Assembly (NCBI GenBank): GCA_021773355.1
Contig: JAJFKE010000047.1
Span: 124,001-188,000 of the forward strand
Direction: 5' to 3'
Length of the DNA: 64,000 bases
DNA from: Gammaproteobacteria bacterium
Lineage (GTDB): Bacteria > Pseudomonadota > Gammaproteobacteria > Pseudomonadales > Pseudohongiellaceae
Shown here: piece by piece, positions 25,238 to 39,100 of the stretch
How positions within the stretch are numbered: position 1 is the stretch's first letter
Layout of the letters: each line of letters starts with the position of its first letter
The notes under the pieces: generated by a model
Database searches by the model: none
Told to the model about the DNA's origin: nothing
The model's input: only the letters and a program-made list of their open reading frames with translations
Program-made: the position numbers and the translations under genes

Positions 25238-26143
25238 CTAATCAGATTTTTCCTGCGGATGAGAAGCGAAAACTGTGTGCAGTAATACAACAACTGCAAC
25301 TCCCAACACAATAGTAATTGAGGATGCTAGTAACATCGGAGAATCGGTGCTCTGCTGCCATGGCCAGAGTGCTGACAGGGAGCCCAGCAACATGCCCGTA
25401 ATAAAACCATAACTAAGCTGATGATGTTTCAGTAATAACCAGGTCAAAATTCGGGAAAAAATCAACAGCCCAGTAGCACAGCCAAGAACGAATACCAGAA
25501 TATAGGGCCAATTAAATTCCACCAGCGCGCCAAGAATAAATTCGTACACACCCAATAGCAGCAGAATAAATGCACCAGAAAGTCCTGGTAGTATCATTGC
25601 GCTTATGGCGATTGCACCGCTAAAAAATACATAAATCAGAGACAGTTCCGCCGAGCGTGGACTTATGAAACCGATTAACGTTGCCAACAACAAGCCCAGC
25701 AAAAGTGCGAGAATATTTTGCCAGGCGTTGAGGGTGAATTCGTTTTTTAAAAGCCAGGTGGAAGACAGTACCATGCCAATGAAAAAAGCCATTAAGGGCG
25801 GGAAATAATTTTCCAAAAGAAACAACACGGTGTTCGCCGACAGCAGTAATCCCGAGAGAATTCCCATTGCCAGTATCAACAAAAAACCGCCATTCACGTA
25901 CTGCCATGCCTCAGAGATTCGACCAGTAAACAACAAGCTGCAAGCGCGCAAGTCTATCGCGCTAATTGAAAAAACCAGTTGATCATAAATCTTTGTGATC
26001 ACGGCGATGGTGCCACCAGAAATGCCAGGCACGGAATCGCCCAAACCCATGGCTACGCCTTTCAGGTATAACATTATTTTGCCGCGCAGAGAATTAAGCG
26101 AGGTCCGGAATTTTTGATCATGCGTGCTTGAGTTGTTAGACAT
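25238..26143 (-). CDS. DUF368 membrane protein, PopT-type undecaprenyl-phosphate translocase
   Basis: A 301-residue polytopic membrane protein from the ATG at 26143 (MSNNSSTHDQ). The family signature GVAMGLGDSVPGISGGTIAV lies near residue 30, followed by about eight or more membrane segments and a second conserved LPGLSGAFILLLLGVY. Family knowledge: DUF368 proteins (PopT) return undecaprenyl phosphate to the cytoplasmic face for peptidoglycan and O-antigen synthesis. It replaces the position held by other small membrane genes between pcm and nlpD in Pseudomonas. Confidence 0.85.
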   Translation of the reverse strand: MSNNSSTHDQKFRTSLNSLRGKIMLYLKGVAMGLGDSVPGISGGTIAVITKIYDQLVFSISAIDLRACSLLFTGRISEAWQYVNGGFLLILAMGILSGLLLSANTVLFLLENYFPPLMAFFIGMVLSSTWLLKNEFTLNAWQNILALLLGLLLATLIGFISPRSAELSLIYVFFSGAIAISAMILPGLSGAFILLLLGVYEFILGALVEFNWPYILVFVLGCATGLLIFSRILTWLLLKHHQLSYGFITGMLLGSLSALWPWQQSTDSPMLLASSITIVLGVAVVVLLHTVFASHPQEKSD

Positions 26144-26174
26144 GGTCAAGTCGTTGAATGTTTGGATATCAAGT

Positions 26175-26912
26175 TTAGTGATGCAGCTGACCGACAAGAA
26201 GAGGCACAAAGCGTACAGCCTCCAGCACCTCGGCGCTAAAATCATCACCATGGCGTGTGATCAGCTGCAACTCCTGCTGGTTATCACCGCCGACAGGAAT
26301 TACCAGGCGGCCACCTTGCTTAAGCTGCTGAAATAATTCGCGGGGAATCTGTTGCGGCGCTGCCGTAGTAATAATGGCATCGAAAGGTCCATTGTTTTCC
26401 CAACCGGCACTGCCGTCGCCATGACGGAAGTTAATGTTGCGAAGCTTGAGTAATTTCAAATTTTTCCTGGCGCGGTCAAGTAACGGTTTGATGCGCTCCA
26501 CCGTGTGTACAGTTTTTGCAAGTTGCGCCATCACTGCTGTTTGATAGCCACATCCGGTTCCAATCTCTAACACCGACTCTACCGCGCCACTCTTCAGCAA
26601 GGCTTCGGTCATCCTTGCTACTACGTAGGGCTGGGAAATGGTTTGATTGTGTCCAATCGGAAGTGCTACATCCTCATAGGCGCGATGTGACAAAGCCTCA
26701 TCGAGAAATATATGCCTTGGCGTGGAGCGAATTATGTCCAGCACTTCCATGCTGTTAATTCCCTGATCGATCAATCTGCCCAGAAGTCGTTCTCGGGTAC
26801 GCTGCGAGGTCATCCCGATTCCGCTCAAATTTGGCCTATTATTTCCATTACTGCTCAAAGCTGAATTCCTTTGTGATCGATCATGATTACTGTCTTGGCT
26901 CAGCGGTGACAC
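26175..26912 (-). CDS. pcm: Protein-L-isoaspartate O-methyltransferase
   Basis: A 245-residue SAM-dependent enzyme repairing isoaspartyl damage. Motif I is [13 protein letters not shown]; the substrate-loop [20 protein letters not shown] and post-I HGDGSAGW are typical. The start at 26912 overlaps truD by 26 bp; an internal ATG at 26813 ([11 protein letters not shown]) also fits homologues and would drop 33 weakly conserved residues. surE, the usual upstream partner, is absent. Confidence 0.93.
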   Translation of the reverse strand: MSPLSQDSNHDRSQRNSALSSNGNNRPNLSGIGMTSQRTRERLLGRLIDQGINSMEVLDIIRSTPRHIFLDEALSHRAYEDVALPIGHNQTISQPYVVARMTEALLKSGAVESVLEIGTGCGYQTAVMAQLAKTVHTVERIKPLLDRARKNLKLLKLRNINFRHGDGSAGWENNGPFDAIITTAAPQQIPRELFQQLKQGGRLVIPVGGDNQQELQLITRHGDDFSAEVLEAVRFVPLLVGQLHH

Positions 26913-28068
26913 AGAGCTCCCTTAGCAAACTGGTAGCATAGGCTCCCTTTACCAGACTGAAGTCCAGCAACAAGTCCTGACTAGCCTGCGTTGGCCTAGT
27001 GTCCTCAGGCAACCTGGGGTCACTCTGCATCCACTGCCAGCTCAAATCAACTGGCCGAAAGCGAAAGCTTCTGCGTGAGGCCTGCAATCCGAAGTGCCGC
27101 AGCCCTGCCATCAGGACGCCAAATTGTCCGTATACCGCATCTTCAATATCGGCCGCTTCGCCGCTGCTTACATATTTATCTTTGCTGTCTTGCAATCCCG
27201 GCAACAGGCCAGTGATATGAATATCGAAACCATCCAGCCTCTGCTGTAGCAACTGATCCCAGTCTGATTCGCTTTTCAGCAGGAAGCAGCGATCCGTACC
27301 ATCAAGATTCAATACATCGCCAGACCGGTATTTATTCCAGCTACCCTGTTGCAATCTGTTGGACAATAGCTGATTGAACAGGTATGAGCGCGCCGCAGAA
27401 AACAACATGCCGCGTTTAAATCTTTGCTTAGGCATGACGGAACGGCCGCCAATGGCAGGTTCTATACCCAGCTCAGACTGCATCAGAGTCTGAACCTGAG
27501 TCAAATTAGTTAAGTTATGACCAAAACGCTGTGAACCAAAATAATTGGGCACACCTGCGGTTTTGATTGTATTGAGTCTTGCTTCGAAATCTGCTTGCGG
27601 GCCCTGACAATTTCGCAGCCTGATTTGAAAATGATTAGACTTATGGCTACCGATCTTGATTTTGCGCGAGTTGCGATGCCGCTCCAGTATTTGCAAAGAC
27701 TCGTTCTCGAATTGATTCAGCGTCACTTCTTTATCTGCTGCCAGTTGTAAACTAAACCACTGCTTGGTTTCGGCTCTGCGATCCTTCATCCCTGCGTATC
27801 CAATGGCTGATCGATGTACGCCGGTCACCTCGCTGAGCCGCTTGACAACATCAACTGTAGAATGGTCTGTCTTTTTAACGCGTATGCAGAGGTGCTCGCC
27901 CTGTTCAGAGAATTCGAAACCCAATTGCTCATCGACACGGAAATCCAAATATTCTCGTTTAAGAATGGCGCCTAAATCTGGGGAGCCATGAGCAAAAGCA
28001 AGGCTATCCAGCCCGGTAAATTCCACCGGCTGAAGAATTGATGATTGCGCAGCAGTTGCCTCAGGCAT
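26887..28068 (-). CDS. truD: tRNA pseudouridine(13) synthase TruD
   Basis: A 393-residue enzyme modifying U13 of tRNA(Glu). The catalytic aspartate is D96 in [16 protein letters not shown]. Other TruD blocks are [19 protein letters not shown] and the C-terminal [16 protein letters not shown]. It is longer than E. coli TruD (349), mostly through a longer N-terminal lead and insert region. It overlaps ispF upstream by 8 bp and pcm downstream by 26 bp, so the genes are probably translated in a coupled operon. Confidence 0.93.
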   Translation of the reverse strand: MPEATAAQSSILQPVEFTGLDSLAFAHGSPDLGAILKREYLDFRVDEQLGFEFSEQGEHLCIRVKKTDHSTVDVVKRLSEVTGVHRSAIGYAGMKDRRAETKQWFSLQLAADKEVTLNQFENESLQILERHRNSRKIKIGSHKSNHFQIRLRNCQGPQADFEARLNTIKTAGVPNYFGSQRFGHNLTNLTQVQTLMQSELGIEPAIGGRSVMPKQRFKRGMLFSAARSYLFNQLLSNRLQQGSWNKYRSGDVLNLDGTDRCFLLKSESDWDQLLQQRLDGFDIHITGLLPGLQDSKDKYVSSGEAADIEDAVYGQFGVLMAGLRHFGLQASRRSFRFRPVDLSWQWMQSDPRLPEDTRPTQASQDLLLDFSLVKGAYATSLLRELCVTAEPRQ

Positions 28069-28564
28069 TACCAGCTAACAGAACCACTGCCGTACAGGCA
28101 ATTCCTTCCTTCCGACCAATGGCGCCCAACCCTTCCGTGGTCGTGGCTTTAAGATTGACCTGTTGTTCAGGCAGCTCCAACAAATTAGCTAAGCTGGAAA
28201 TCATATTTATTCTATGCGGACTCAATGTAGGCACTTCAGCTACCACGGTAATATCAACATTTACCAGATATAGTTGCCGTGAATCCATCATCGTCAGCAC
28301 CTGATTGAGCAAGCCACCACTTGCAGCACCAGAATACTGTGCATCGGTATCGGGGAAATGCTGGCCAATGTCTCCCTCTCCTAACGCACCTAATATGGCG
28401 TCACATACTGCGTGTAAAATTACATCACCGTCTGAATGTGCCAACAGGGTGAGTTTATCCGGCAGGGCCAGACCAGCCAGCACCAGAGGCTTGGTTTCAT
28501 CGAAATGCTCACTGAAGCGATGCACGTCGTAGCCATGCCCTATACGTAGTTTATTTGGATTCAT
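28061..28564 (-). CDS. ispF: 2-C-methyl-D-erythritol 2,4-cyclodiphosphate synthase
   Basis: A 167-residue MEP-pathway enzyme. Zinc ligands are D13 and H15 (IGHGYDVHRF) and H51 (DGDVILHAVCDA); the family signature LAHSDGDVILHA and the C-terminal KATTTEGLGAIGRKEGIA are intact. It overlaps ispD by 14 bp and truD by 8 bp. Product: MEcPP, toward isoprenoids and undecaprenyl carriers made by uppS in this window. Confidence 0.96.
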   Translation of the reverse strand: MNPNKLRIGHGYDVHRFSEHFDETKPLVLAGLALPDKLTLLAHSDGDVILHAVCDAILGALGEGDIGQHFPDTDAQYSGAASGGLLNQVLTMMDSRQLYLVNVDITVVAEVPTLSPHRINMISSLANLLELPEQQVNLKATTTEGLGAIGRKEGIACTAVVLLAGNA

Positions 28565-29276
28565 CTTCGTCCGCCTGTGATTGAAGTATGTGACCGGCCA
28601 ATAATAAATCCGCCTCGTGGGTTATTTTGATGTTGTCTTTATTTCCTGCCACCATGACAGGTTTATACCCAGCCAATTCAATCGCCAACGCCTCGTCAGT
28701 TACGCAAGCGCCTGTAGTTACCACTGATTCGATAGCTTCTCTGAGCGAAGAATAGCGAAACATCTGCGGCGTCAGTGCATTCCAATATGACCCACGATCA
28801 ACGGTTTCCATTACCACGGAATTTTCATCCACTCTTTTTAAGGTATTATCTACTGCAGAACCCAACAATCCTCCTATTGGGTGCTGTGCGACGCTGGCGA
28901 TCAGGTTTTCAATGTCAGCCGAGCGCACACAAGGTCTTACGGCATCGTGCACCATTACCCAATCATCATTCTGCGCCACAGCTAAAAGGCTATTCAAGCC
29001 ATTTAGAACAGATCGATACCTCTCGTCACCACCCATAACAATCTCTATTCGGTCTTCAAGTTCCCCCTCAATCTGCGTCTGAATCTTCGGCCAAAATAGA
29101 TCTTCAGGATGCAGTACGACTATGATCTTCTGTATAGCGGTGACAGCATTCAGACGACGCAAGGAATGCAGAATTAGCGGGACACCATGGATTGTATGGT
29201 ACTGCTTCGGGATATTCGATCCCATGCGGCGACCGACACCAGCAGCTGGCAAGACAGCCCAAATAGTCATAATCAT
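28551..29276 (-). CDS. ispD: 2-C-methyl-D-erythritol 4-phosphate cytidylyltransferase
   Basis: A 241-residue enzyme using CTP to form CDP-methylerythritol. The nucleotide-binding motif LPAAGVGRRMGSNIPKQY is at 9-26, and the signature VMVHDAVRPCV follows mid-protein. The first two residues (MI) may be dispensable, since an ATG at the third codon gives the common MTIWAV start. It lies 40 bp after ftsB and overlaps ispF. Confidence 0.95.
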   Translation of the reverse strand: MIMTIWAVLPAAGVGRRMGSNIPKQYHTIHGVPLILHSLRRLNAVTAIQKIIVVLHPEDLFWPKIQTQIEGELEDRIEIVMGGDERYRSVLNGLNSLLAVAQNDDWVMVHDAVRPCVRSADIENLIASVAQHPIGGLLGSAVDNTLKRVDENSVVMETVDRGSYWNALTPQMFRYSSLREAIESVVTTGACVTDEALAIELAGYKPVMVAGNKDNIKITHEADLLLAGHILQSQADEDESK

Positions 29277-29316
29277 GTCTTCTTTGCAAAATGAGCCCGA
29301 CGAAACTCTGGGCTGA

Positions 29317-29595
29317 TTATTGTTTGGCAGGCACTAGCAAATAAAAAGTTTCACCCTTCTCTATCATGCCGAGTTCGGACCTGGCTCTTTCTTCCACGGC
29401 TTCCAGCCCGTTCTTAAGATCCAGCACTTCGATTTCAACCAGCTTATTGCGCTGCTGAAGTTGCTCATTGCCGGCTCGTTGCTCCTGCAACTCAAGCTCC
29501 AATAGTTTTAAACTACGCACACCGTCGTCACCAAGCCAAAGTTGGTATTGCAGTACCAGAAACGCAAATGCGAGAAAACCGAACAATACTTTCAT
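29317..29595 (-). CDS. ftsB: Cell division protein FtsB
   Basis: A 92-residue bitopic protein: short cytoplasmic tip, membrane helix (about 3-20, LFGFLAFAFLVLQYQLW), then a coiled coil (about 30-75, LELELQEQRAGNEQLQQRNK) and C-terminal RSELGMIEKGETFYLL. Family knowledge: FtsB pairs with FtsL and FtsQ to activate septal FtsWI. The eno-ftsB-ispD order is conserved. Confidence 0.94.
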   Translation of the reverse strand: MKVLFGFLAFAFLVLQYQLWLGDDGVRSLKLLELELQEQRAGNEQLQQRNKLVEIEVLDLKNGLEAVEERARSELGMIEKGETFYLLVPAKQ

Positions 29596-29660
29596 AAGCT
29601 TCTTTGCTGGATTATAGAGCTCAAGGTTGCTAGCAACGTCTCACTCCAGAGCGGCCAGGC

Positions 29661-30968
<1,308 letters not shown>

Positions 30969-31017
30969 TTATGAAAGTTACTTAATTCTAAAAGAGAAGT
31001 TAAACATAGGCCAAATA

Positions 31018-31863
31018 TCAGGCTGTATCGATATCTGGCAGGGACTTGATGAGGGTGTCCAGGTCCCGCATTTGCTGTAAGAAGGGTCGAATACTGTCCA
31101 AACGTAGGGCGCAAGGTCCGTCGCATAGCGCCTTGTCGGGATCTGGGTGGGCCTCGATAAACAAGCCCGCAATGCCTTGAGACAGTCCTGCACGGGAAAG
31201 CGAGGTGACATCGGCTCGACGCCCGTCAGCGGCATCGGCGAGTCCACCTGGTTTCTGCAAGGCATGGGTTGCGTCGAACATCAACGGGCAAGCAAATTGC
31301 TTCATTACAGAAAAGCCCAACATATCAACCACCAGATTGTTATAACCGAAACTGCTGCCGCGCTCACAGAGGATTATTCGATCATTGCCTGCCGTCTCGA
31401 ATTTCTTAACTATATGCCCCATCTCCTGTGGAGCCAGGAACTGTGCCTTCTTAATATTGATAACGGCGCCGCTTTTCGCCATGGCCACCACCAGATCTGT
31501 CTGCCGCGACAGAAATGCGGGTAGTTGCAAGATATCCGCCACTTCACTTGCTGGCTGGACCTGTGCAACTTCGTGGACATCGGTAATTATTGGTACGGAG
31601 AATTGCTGTTTCACTTCAGCGAGGATTTTCAAACCTTCTTCGAGGCCGGGACCGCGGTAGGATGCTACCGAGGAACGGTTGGCCTTATCGAAGGAGGCCT
31701 TGAACACATAGGGGATATTGAGCTCTGTGCTGACAGTATGAAATTGCTCGGCAACAGTCATGGCCAAATCGCGAGATTCAAGCACATTCATCCCGGCAAA
31801 CAGGACGAAGGGCTGATCGTTGGCAATAGTAAAATTCCCAAGCTTGATTTGCTTCGCTGTCAT
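31018..31863 (-). CDS. kdsA: 3-deoxy-8-phosphooctulonate synthase
   Basis: A 281-residue enzyme condensing phosphoenolpyruvate and arabinose 5-phosphate to KDO-8-phosphate for lipid A-core. N26 in [10 protein letters not shown] occupies the position that is a metal-binding cysteine in metal-dependent forms, so this is a metal-independent type. Other motifs are [11 protein letters not shown] and [13 protein letters not shown]. It sits between pyrG and eno as in Pseudomonas; pyrG product CTP is used in the next KDO step. Confidence 0.97.
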   Translation of the reverse strand: MTAKQIKLGNFTIANDQPFVLFAGMNVLESRDLAMTVAEQFHTVSTELNIPYVFKASFDKANRSSVASYRGPGLEEGLKILAEVKQQFSVPIITDVHEVAQVQPASEVADILQLPAFLSRQTDLVVAMAKSGAVINIKKAQFLAPQEMGHIVKKFETAGNDRIILCERGSSFGYNNLVVDMLGFSVMKQFACPLMFDATHALQKPGGLADAADGRRADVTSLSRAGLSQGIAGLFIEAHPDPDKALCDGPCALRLDSIRPFLQQMRDLDTLIKSLPDIDTA

Positions 31864-31893
31864 GAATCCGTACCGAGTCCTATACTGTGCTGC

Positions 31894-33633
<1,740 letters not shown>

Positions 33634-33734
33634 TTACAGCCTACCAGAAGCCCTTCCATAGAACAATCTGAAATGTCATTTGGGAGACTTATTGTGCGAA
33701 CAAGTCCCGGCAATGCTATGACTACATTTTCCCA

Positions 33735-35093
33735 CTAAACCCGAATCATCAGCTTCGGTCTATTCCACTCCAGCAACATACCGGGCTCGCCAGCCTTCGC
33801 GGCAAAATTTTCGCTAACTCCCACACCTGGTATACATACCAAATCATCGCCACTATACAGCAATGGCATACGGTCTCTTAGCCAGGGCTCCATATCGACC
33901 TCCTGCAATATCTTTTTAAGGGATTTGCTGGGACGGCCACTAAGTTGGCAGTATTCTCCTCCACGCCGATAGCGAATTTTCAATTCCGTGCAGGCAGTCA
34001 CCGATACTCCGCGGCCTTCGGCTTGACGACTGCATAGACTGCCATTGTTTGCCAGAGGTCGTTCCCTCTGCCTACTTGCATCCCAAGCTTGCTGCAGCTG
34101 CTCTTCAGCAGTCTCACTCGAAAATTCATCAGGCTGTAATGCGTACAAGCGATTTTTGTAACGCTGTAATTGAAATCCGGGCCCCATGAATCTACTGCTT
34201 GCGCTGCCGAGCAATACTTCCTTGCTTAGCTGCTGTAGTCGGTTCCAACCTAGTTCAGGCAATCCCAATCCGGCTAACCAGTGGCGCAGTAGATTGCGTC
34301 TTCTGGGTTCCGATAAGATCAATATCTTGTCGATATCGACAATGGATTTGCACGCGGTGGATACCAACGCCAAGTCAAGCGACGCCAGCTCCTGCATCAA
34401 GCTCTCACTTTCCTGCGCTAGCAGCGCCGCTTTGTTCCAGCTTTCTCTGTAACCAGGCCATCTGGATTCAATCAATGGCAGCACACTATGCCGGCAATAA
34501 TTACGGTCGTGATTTTCATCGCGGTTAGAGTGATCTTCGATCCATTTTAGCTGCATGTGCTTTGCATACAGCAACAGATCCTGTCGGTCGAAGCCAAGCA
34601 GGGGGCGCAGTAGAGTGCCCTTGCCTAACTCACGGGAGCGCGGAATGCCACTAAGGCCGCGACTACCGGAACCCCGCATGAGACGCAGCAGCAAGGTTTC
34701 CATCTGATCGTCCCGGTGGTGTGCCAGCAGCAGCACCTCTCCGGTTTTCAGTGCCTCGCGGAAAGCCTGATAGCGCGCTTCCCTGGCAGCATTTTCCACG
34801 CCGGATATTGTAGCGACGTCCACCGCAATACTGTTGAATTCAATATTCAGTTGTTGGCATAGTGCCGCACAATGAAGTTGCCACTCGTTCGCCCTGTCTT
34901 GCAGTTGATGGTTGACATGAAGTGCACGCAGGCGGAAATTTACTTTCGACTGCGCTGACAATTCCACCAAGCTATGCAACAGTACAGTAGAATCCAGGCC
35001 GCCACTGAGAGCGACAAGCACAGACGGACAGGAAGCTATTTCCAATAGTGCTTCCTGTAATTTTTCTTGAAATAACTGCGGGGAATAACTCAT
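33735..35093 (-). CDS. tilS: tRNA(Ile)-lysidine synthase
   Basis: A 452-residue N-type ATP pyrophosphatase adding lysine to C34 of tRNA(Ile2). The PP-loop is SGGLDS (30-35); LLAHHRDDQMETLLLRLMRGS and GMPRS-like SGIPRSRELG follow. The C-terminal TilS domain includes YRRGGEYCQLSGRPSKSLKK and the LV-CIPG motif. It lies between accA and pyrG. Confidence 0.95.
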   Translation of the reverse strand: MSYSPQLFQEKLQEALLEIASCPSVLVALSGGLDSTVLLHSLVELSAQSKVNFRLRALHVNHQLQDRANEWQLHCAALCQQLNIEFNSIAVDVATISGVENAAREARYQAFREALKTGEVLLLAHHRDDQMETLLLRLMRGSGSRGLSGIPRSRELGKGTLLRPLLGFDRQDLLLYAKHMQLKWIEDHSNRDENHDRNYCRHSVLPLIESRWPGYRESWNKAALLAQESESLMQELASLDLALVSTACKSIVDIDKILILSEPRRRNLLRHWLAGLGLPELGWNRLQQLSKEVLLGSASSRFMGPGFQLQRYKNRLYALQPDEFSSETAEEQLQQAWDASRQRERPLANNGSLCSRQAEGRGVSVTACTELKIRYRRGGEYCQLSGRPSKSLKKILQEVDMEPWLRDRMPLLYSGDDLVCIPGVGVSENFAAKAGEPGMLLEWNRPKLMIRV

Positions 35094-35176
35094 GATTTGG
35101 GGGTATGCCAGCGATTGAATCAGCGCATCGAGGGCCGGTCAGGGTATAAAAGAATTACCACCTAAATTGTTGACGA

Positions 35177-36130
35177 TCAGCTGGATATGCCATAGCTCAT
35201 TAAACGTTTGTAGCGCCGCTCCACCAACTCGCCAACATCCATGGCGGTCAAGCGATCGAGCTGTTCAATCAGCGCCGCCTTGAGACTCGCCGCGGTAGCC
35301 GCCACGTCTCGATGGGCACCGCCCAAGGGTTCCGGAATTGTATGATCGACAATACCTAGTTCTTGCAGACGCTCAGAGGTTACACCCATGGCTTCAGCCG
35401 CAGCCGCAGCATGCTCCGAAGACTTCCATAGGATAGTAGCGCAGCCCTCGGGGGTGATTACTGTATAGGTTGAATACTGCAACATATTGAGTTGATCCGA
35501 GACACCAATGGCGATAGCGCCGCCGGAGTTAGCTTCACCGGTCACCGTAGCTATTAACGGTGTTCGCACTCGCGACATCATCGCCATGTTTTCGGCGATT
35601 GCTTCGTTAATTCCCCTCTCCTCAGAATCCATACCAGGATAAGCGCCAGGTGTATCTATAAAACTTAATACTGGCAAACTGTATTGCTCTGCGAGTAGAA
35701 CCAGACGACGTGCTTTTCGATAACCTTCTGGACGCGGCATGCCAAAGTTATGCCTAACCTTTTCCTTGGTGCCTCTACCCTTCTGATGCCCAATCACAAC
35801 TACAGGACGACCATCAATCCTGGCAAGCCCACCAATCAGAGCCTGATCATCGGCAAACAAACGGTCGCCATGAAGCTCATCAAAATCGGTAAATATGTGC
35901 TCAAGATAGTCGAGAGTATAGGGACGCTGTGGATGTCTGGCGACTTGAGAAATTTGCCAGGACGAGAGATTGGAATAGATCTTCTCAGTAAGCTTTACGC
36001 TCTTGTCTTTCAGGTTTTGAATTTCTTCGCTGATGTTAATTTCATTGTCACTGCCCACCAATCTCAATTCGCTGATTTTGGCTTCTAGCTCGGCAATGGG
36101 TTGTTCAAATTCAAGGTAATTAGGATCCAT
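35177..36130 (-). CDS. accA: Acetyl-CoA carboxylase carboxyltransferase subunit alpha
   Basis: A 317-residue subunit of the heteromeric carboxyltransferase, which passes CO2 from biotin to acetyl-CoA. Recognisable blocks are [15 protein letters not shown] at the N-terminus, [53 protein letters not shown] and [13 protein letters not shown]. Size matches E. coli (319). It follows dnaE by 42 bp, the conserved order. Confidence 0.98.
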   Translation of the reverse strand: MDPNYLEFEQPIAELEAKISELRLVGSDNEINISEEIQNLKDKSVKLTEKIYSNLSSWQISQVARHPQRPYTLDYLEHIFTDFDELHGDRLFADDQALIGGLARIDGRPVVVIGHQKGRGTKEKVRHNFGMPRPEGYRKARRLVLLAEQYSLPVLSFIDTPGAYPGMDSEERGINEAIAENMAMMSRVRTPLIATVTGEANSGGAIAIGVSDQLNMLQYSTYTVITPEGCATILWKSSEHAAAAAEAMGVTSERLQELGIVDHTIPEPLGGAHRDVAATAASLKAALIEQLDRLTAMDVGELVERRYKRLMSYGISS

Positions 36131-36172
36131 GCTGCACTCAATCTGTCCTGCTTATTTATTGGTAATAACCGG

Positions 36173-39100
36173 CTATTTGTAACTCAGCACCACTTTGTCT
36201 TTGCCGTATTCCAGACGCAGACGCTGAATTAAGTCATCTGCTGGCGATACTGTCCATTCCTGGCCCAGCATTATACACCCTATGGAATCAGAACGCTGGT
36301 AGCGCACCATTACCTGGCAGCCCGGAGCTTCGGCCTCAGCTGGGCTCTGCAACTGGCCATTATTGCCAAAATTTACTGAGCGACCCTCATTTTGGCCTGA
36401 ACTACGGTCAACACCAGCAGCCGGCAATGAACTCACAGGCTCTACCGAAGCTGGGTGTACATTTGGCTTACGGTAGGGTTCAAGAATCCTCGCCAGGTGT
36501 TCACAAAATCCGCTTGATAGAGATTCCGCCTGTAAGTTTAACGCAACCCGATGCGCATAGCGTTTTCGGGCTTCTGACAATGTCATAACACTCTTTCCAC
36601 GGCCACGCATACCACCGCTATAGTCATCAACGTTGACCGTGCATTCGACCACCATGATCAGGTCTTTTTGCAGGGTTTCTCTGTATTTTTCATATTCCTT
36701 GGCGAACAGGGACACTTCCAGGCGTGCACTGCGATCGTCTAATACCAGAAATGCAATGGTGTCACCTGCCTTATTCTTCATGGTGCGAATACTATGCAGT
36801 ACACCGGCAACAGTCTGCGGGCCCCGCTCCGGGCGCAGATTCACCAAACGATCCTTGGTGATGTGTGATAATTCTGGCAAGAATTCATCGATAGGATGAC
36901 CCGATAACCACAGGCCCAAGGTTTCTTTTTCCACGTTCAGACGATGTTGCTCTGCCCAGGCTCGCACCTTGATATTGGAAGCGCTAAGGTCAGCGTCCTC
37001 AGTTCCAGCCGGTGCGATTTCTCCAAACATGTCATCCACACCGCTGGCATGATTACGGTTAGACTGTTCCGCTGCTTGCATCGCCTGAGGCAACAACGCC
37101 GACAACAGCGCTCTTGAATAGTCGAGATCCCCTGCAACCATATTGTCCAGCGCCCCAGAGCGAATCAAGGCTTCCATGGTGCGCTTGTTGACGTTCTGCG
37201 AATCGACACGCTGGCAAATATCCAACAAATTGGTAAAGGGTCGTTGTTCCCGCGCCGCCAGAATACTGTCTACAGGCCCTTCCCCAAGCCCTTTTATAGC
37301 GCCCAATCCATACACGATTTCATCTCTATCGTTAACCGTGAAATTAAATTGACCGCGATTGACATCCGGCGGAACGATAACTAACTTCATGGATCGACAT
37401 TCGTCGATCAGGGTGACGATCTTGTCGGTATTCTGCATATCAGCAGACAGTACCGCCGCCATGAAACAGGCAGGGTAATGCGTCTTTAGCCAGGCTGTCT
37501 GGTAGGACACCAGTGCGTAGGCGGCGGAGTGAGACTTATTAAAACCATATCCGGCGAATTTCTCCATCAAGTCAAAAATGGACTCTGCCAAATCTGCATC
37601 TATGTCTCTCGCTGCTGCTCCGGCCAGAAATAAGCTGCGCTGCTTCGCCATTTCCTGCGGATTCTTCTTGCCCATGGCCTTACGCAATATATCAGCGCCG
37701 GCGAGTGAGTAATTGGCCAACACCTGAGCTATCTGCATCACCTGTTCTTGATACAGAATGACTCCATAGGTATTACTGAGCACCGGCTCCAATTCTGGAT
37801 GGGGATAAACTACGCGCGTGCGTCCGTGTTTGCGATCGATAAAATCGTCAACCATACCCGACTGCAAAGGTCCGGGACGAAACAACGCAACCAGTGCGAT
37901 AATATCTTCGAAACAATTTGGCACCTGTCTCTTAATCAGGTCCTTCATGCCGCGGGATTCGAGTTGGAATATTGCCGTGGTTTCACCCTTCTGCAAAAGC
38001 TTGTACACCTTTTCATCGGTGAGCGGCAGACGAGATATATCAACTTTTGCTTCGCCTTCCGCGGCGCGCGCGTTAATCATCTTTACTGCCCAATCGATGA
38101 TGGTCAGGGTGCGCAGTCCCAGGAAATCGAATTTAACCAAACCTGCAGTTTCAACATCGTTCTTATCGAACTGAGTTACCAACCCTTGCCCGGCTTCATC
38201 ACAATACAGCGGAGTAAAATCGGTCAGCTTGGTGGGTGCAATTACCACGCCACCGGCATGTTTGCCGACGTTGCGAGTAATGCCCTCCAACTTGTAGGCC
38301 ATTTCCATTATTTCCTGCGCGTCCTCATCGGAGTCCACAAACTCACCAAGCAGAGGTTCAACTTCAAATGCTTTCTTCAGAGTCATCCCCGGCTCGAAGG
38401 GAATTAACTTGGAAAGTTTGTCCGCCAGAGCATAGGGTTTGCTTTGTACTCGCGCCACGTCACGCACCACCGCCTTTGCCGCCATGGTGCCGAAGGTAAT
38501 TATTTGCGCTACCGCGTCCTTGCCGTACAGCTCGGCCACGTGCTGAATGACACGGTCCCGACCTTCCATGCAAAAATCCACATCAAAATCTGGCATCGAC
38601 ACACGTTCGGGATTAAGGAAGCGCTCAAACAGAAGATCGTATTTCAGCGGATCCAGATCGGTTATACCCAATGCATAAGCAACAATTGATCCTGCACCAG
38701 ATCCGCGACCTGGCCCTACCGGTATGCCGTTGTCCCTGGACCATTGAATAAACTCCATGACAATCAGGAAGTAGCCGGCGAAGCCCATCTGATTAATCAC
38801 ACCCAACTCAAACCGCAATCTTTCCCAGTAAGGCTGCTCAATGTCCTGGCTTTGGTAATCCTCACCGTAAAGGCTGGATAGCCGCTTCTTCAGACCCTCT
38901 GAACTTAGATCTGAGAAGTATTGCTCCATCTCCATGTTATCGGGAACTGGGTAATTCGGCAGACAGGGCTTTCCAAGTTTGAGTGTCAGATTACAGCGTT
39001 TTACAATTTCCCAGGCGTTCTCTATCGCCTCTGGAATATCCTCGAACAGTTTGGCCATCTCCTGCGCGCTCTTCAGGTACTGCTGCTCGGTATAATTATG

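Noticed and set aside
29604-29620. TATAAT on the minus strand upstream of ftsB
   Set aside because: The predicted transcript would start about 9 nt before the ftsB ATG and the -35 spacing is poor.
37748-38407. 219-codon plus-strand frame inside dnaE
   Set aside because: Long only because of codon bias of the opposite strand; dnaE motifs cover the region.
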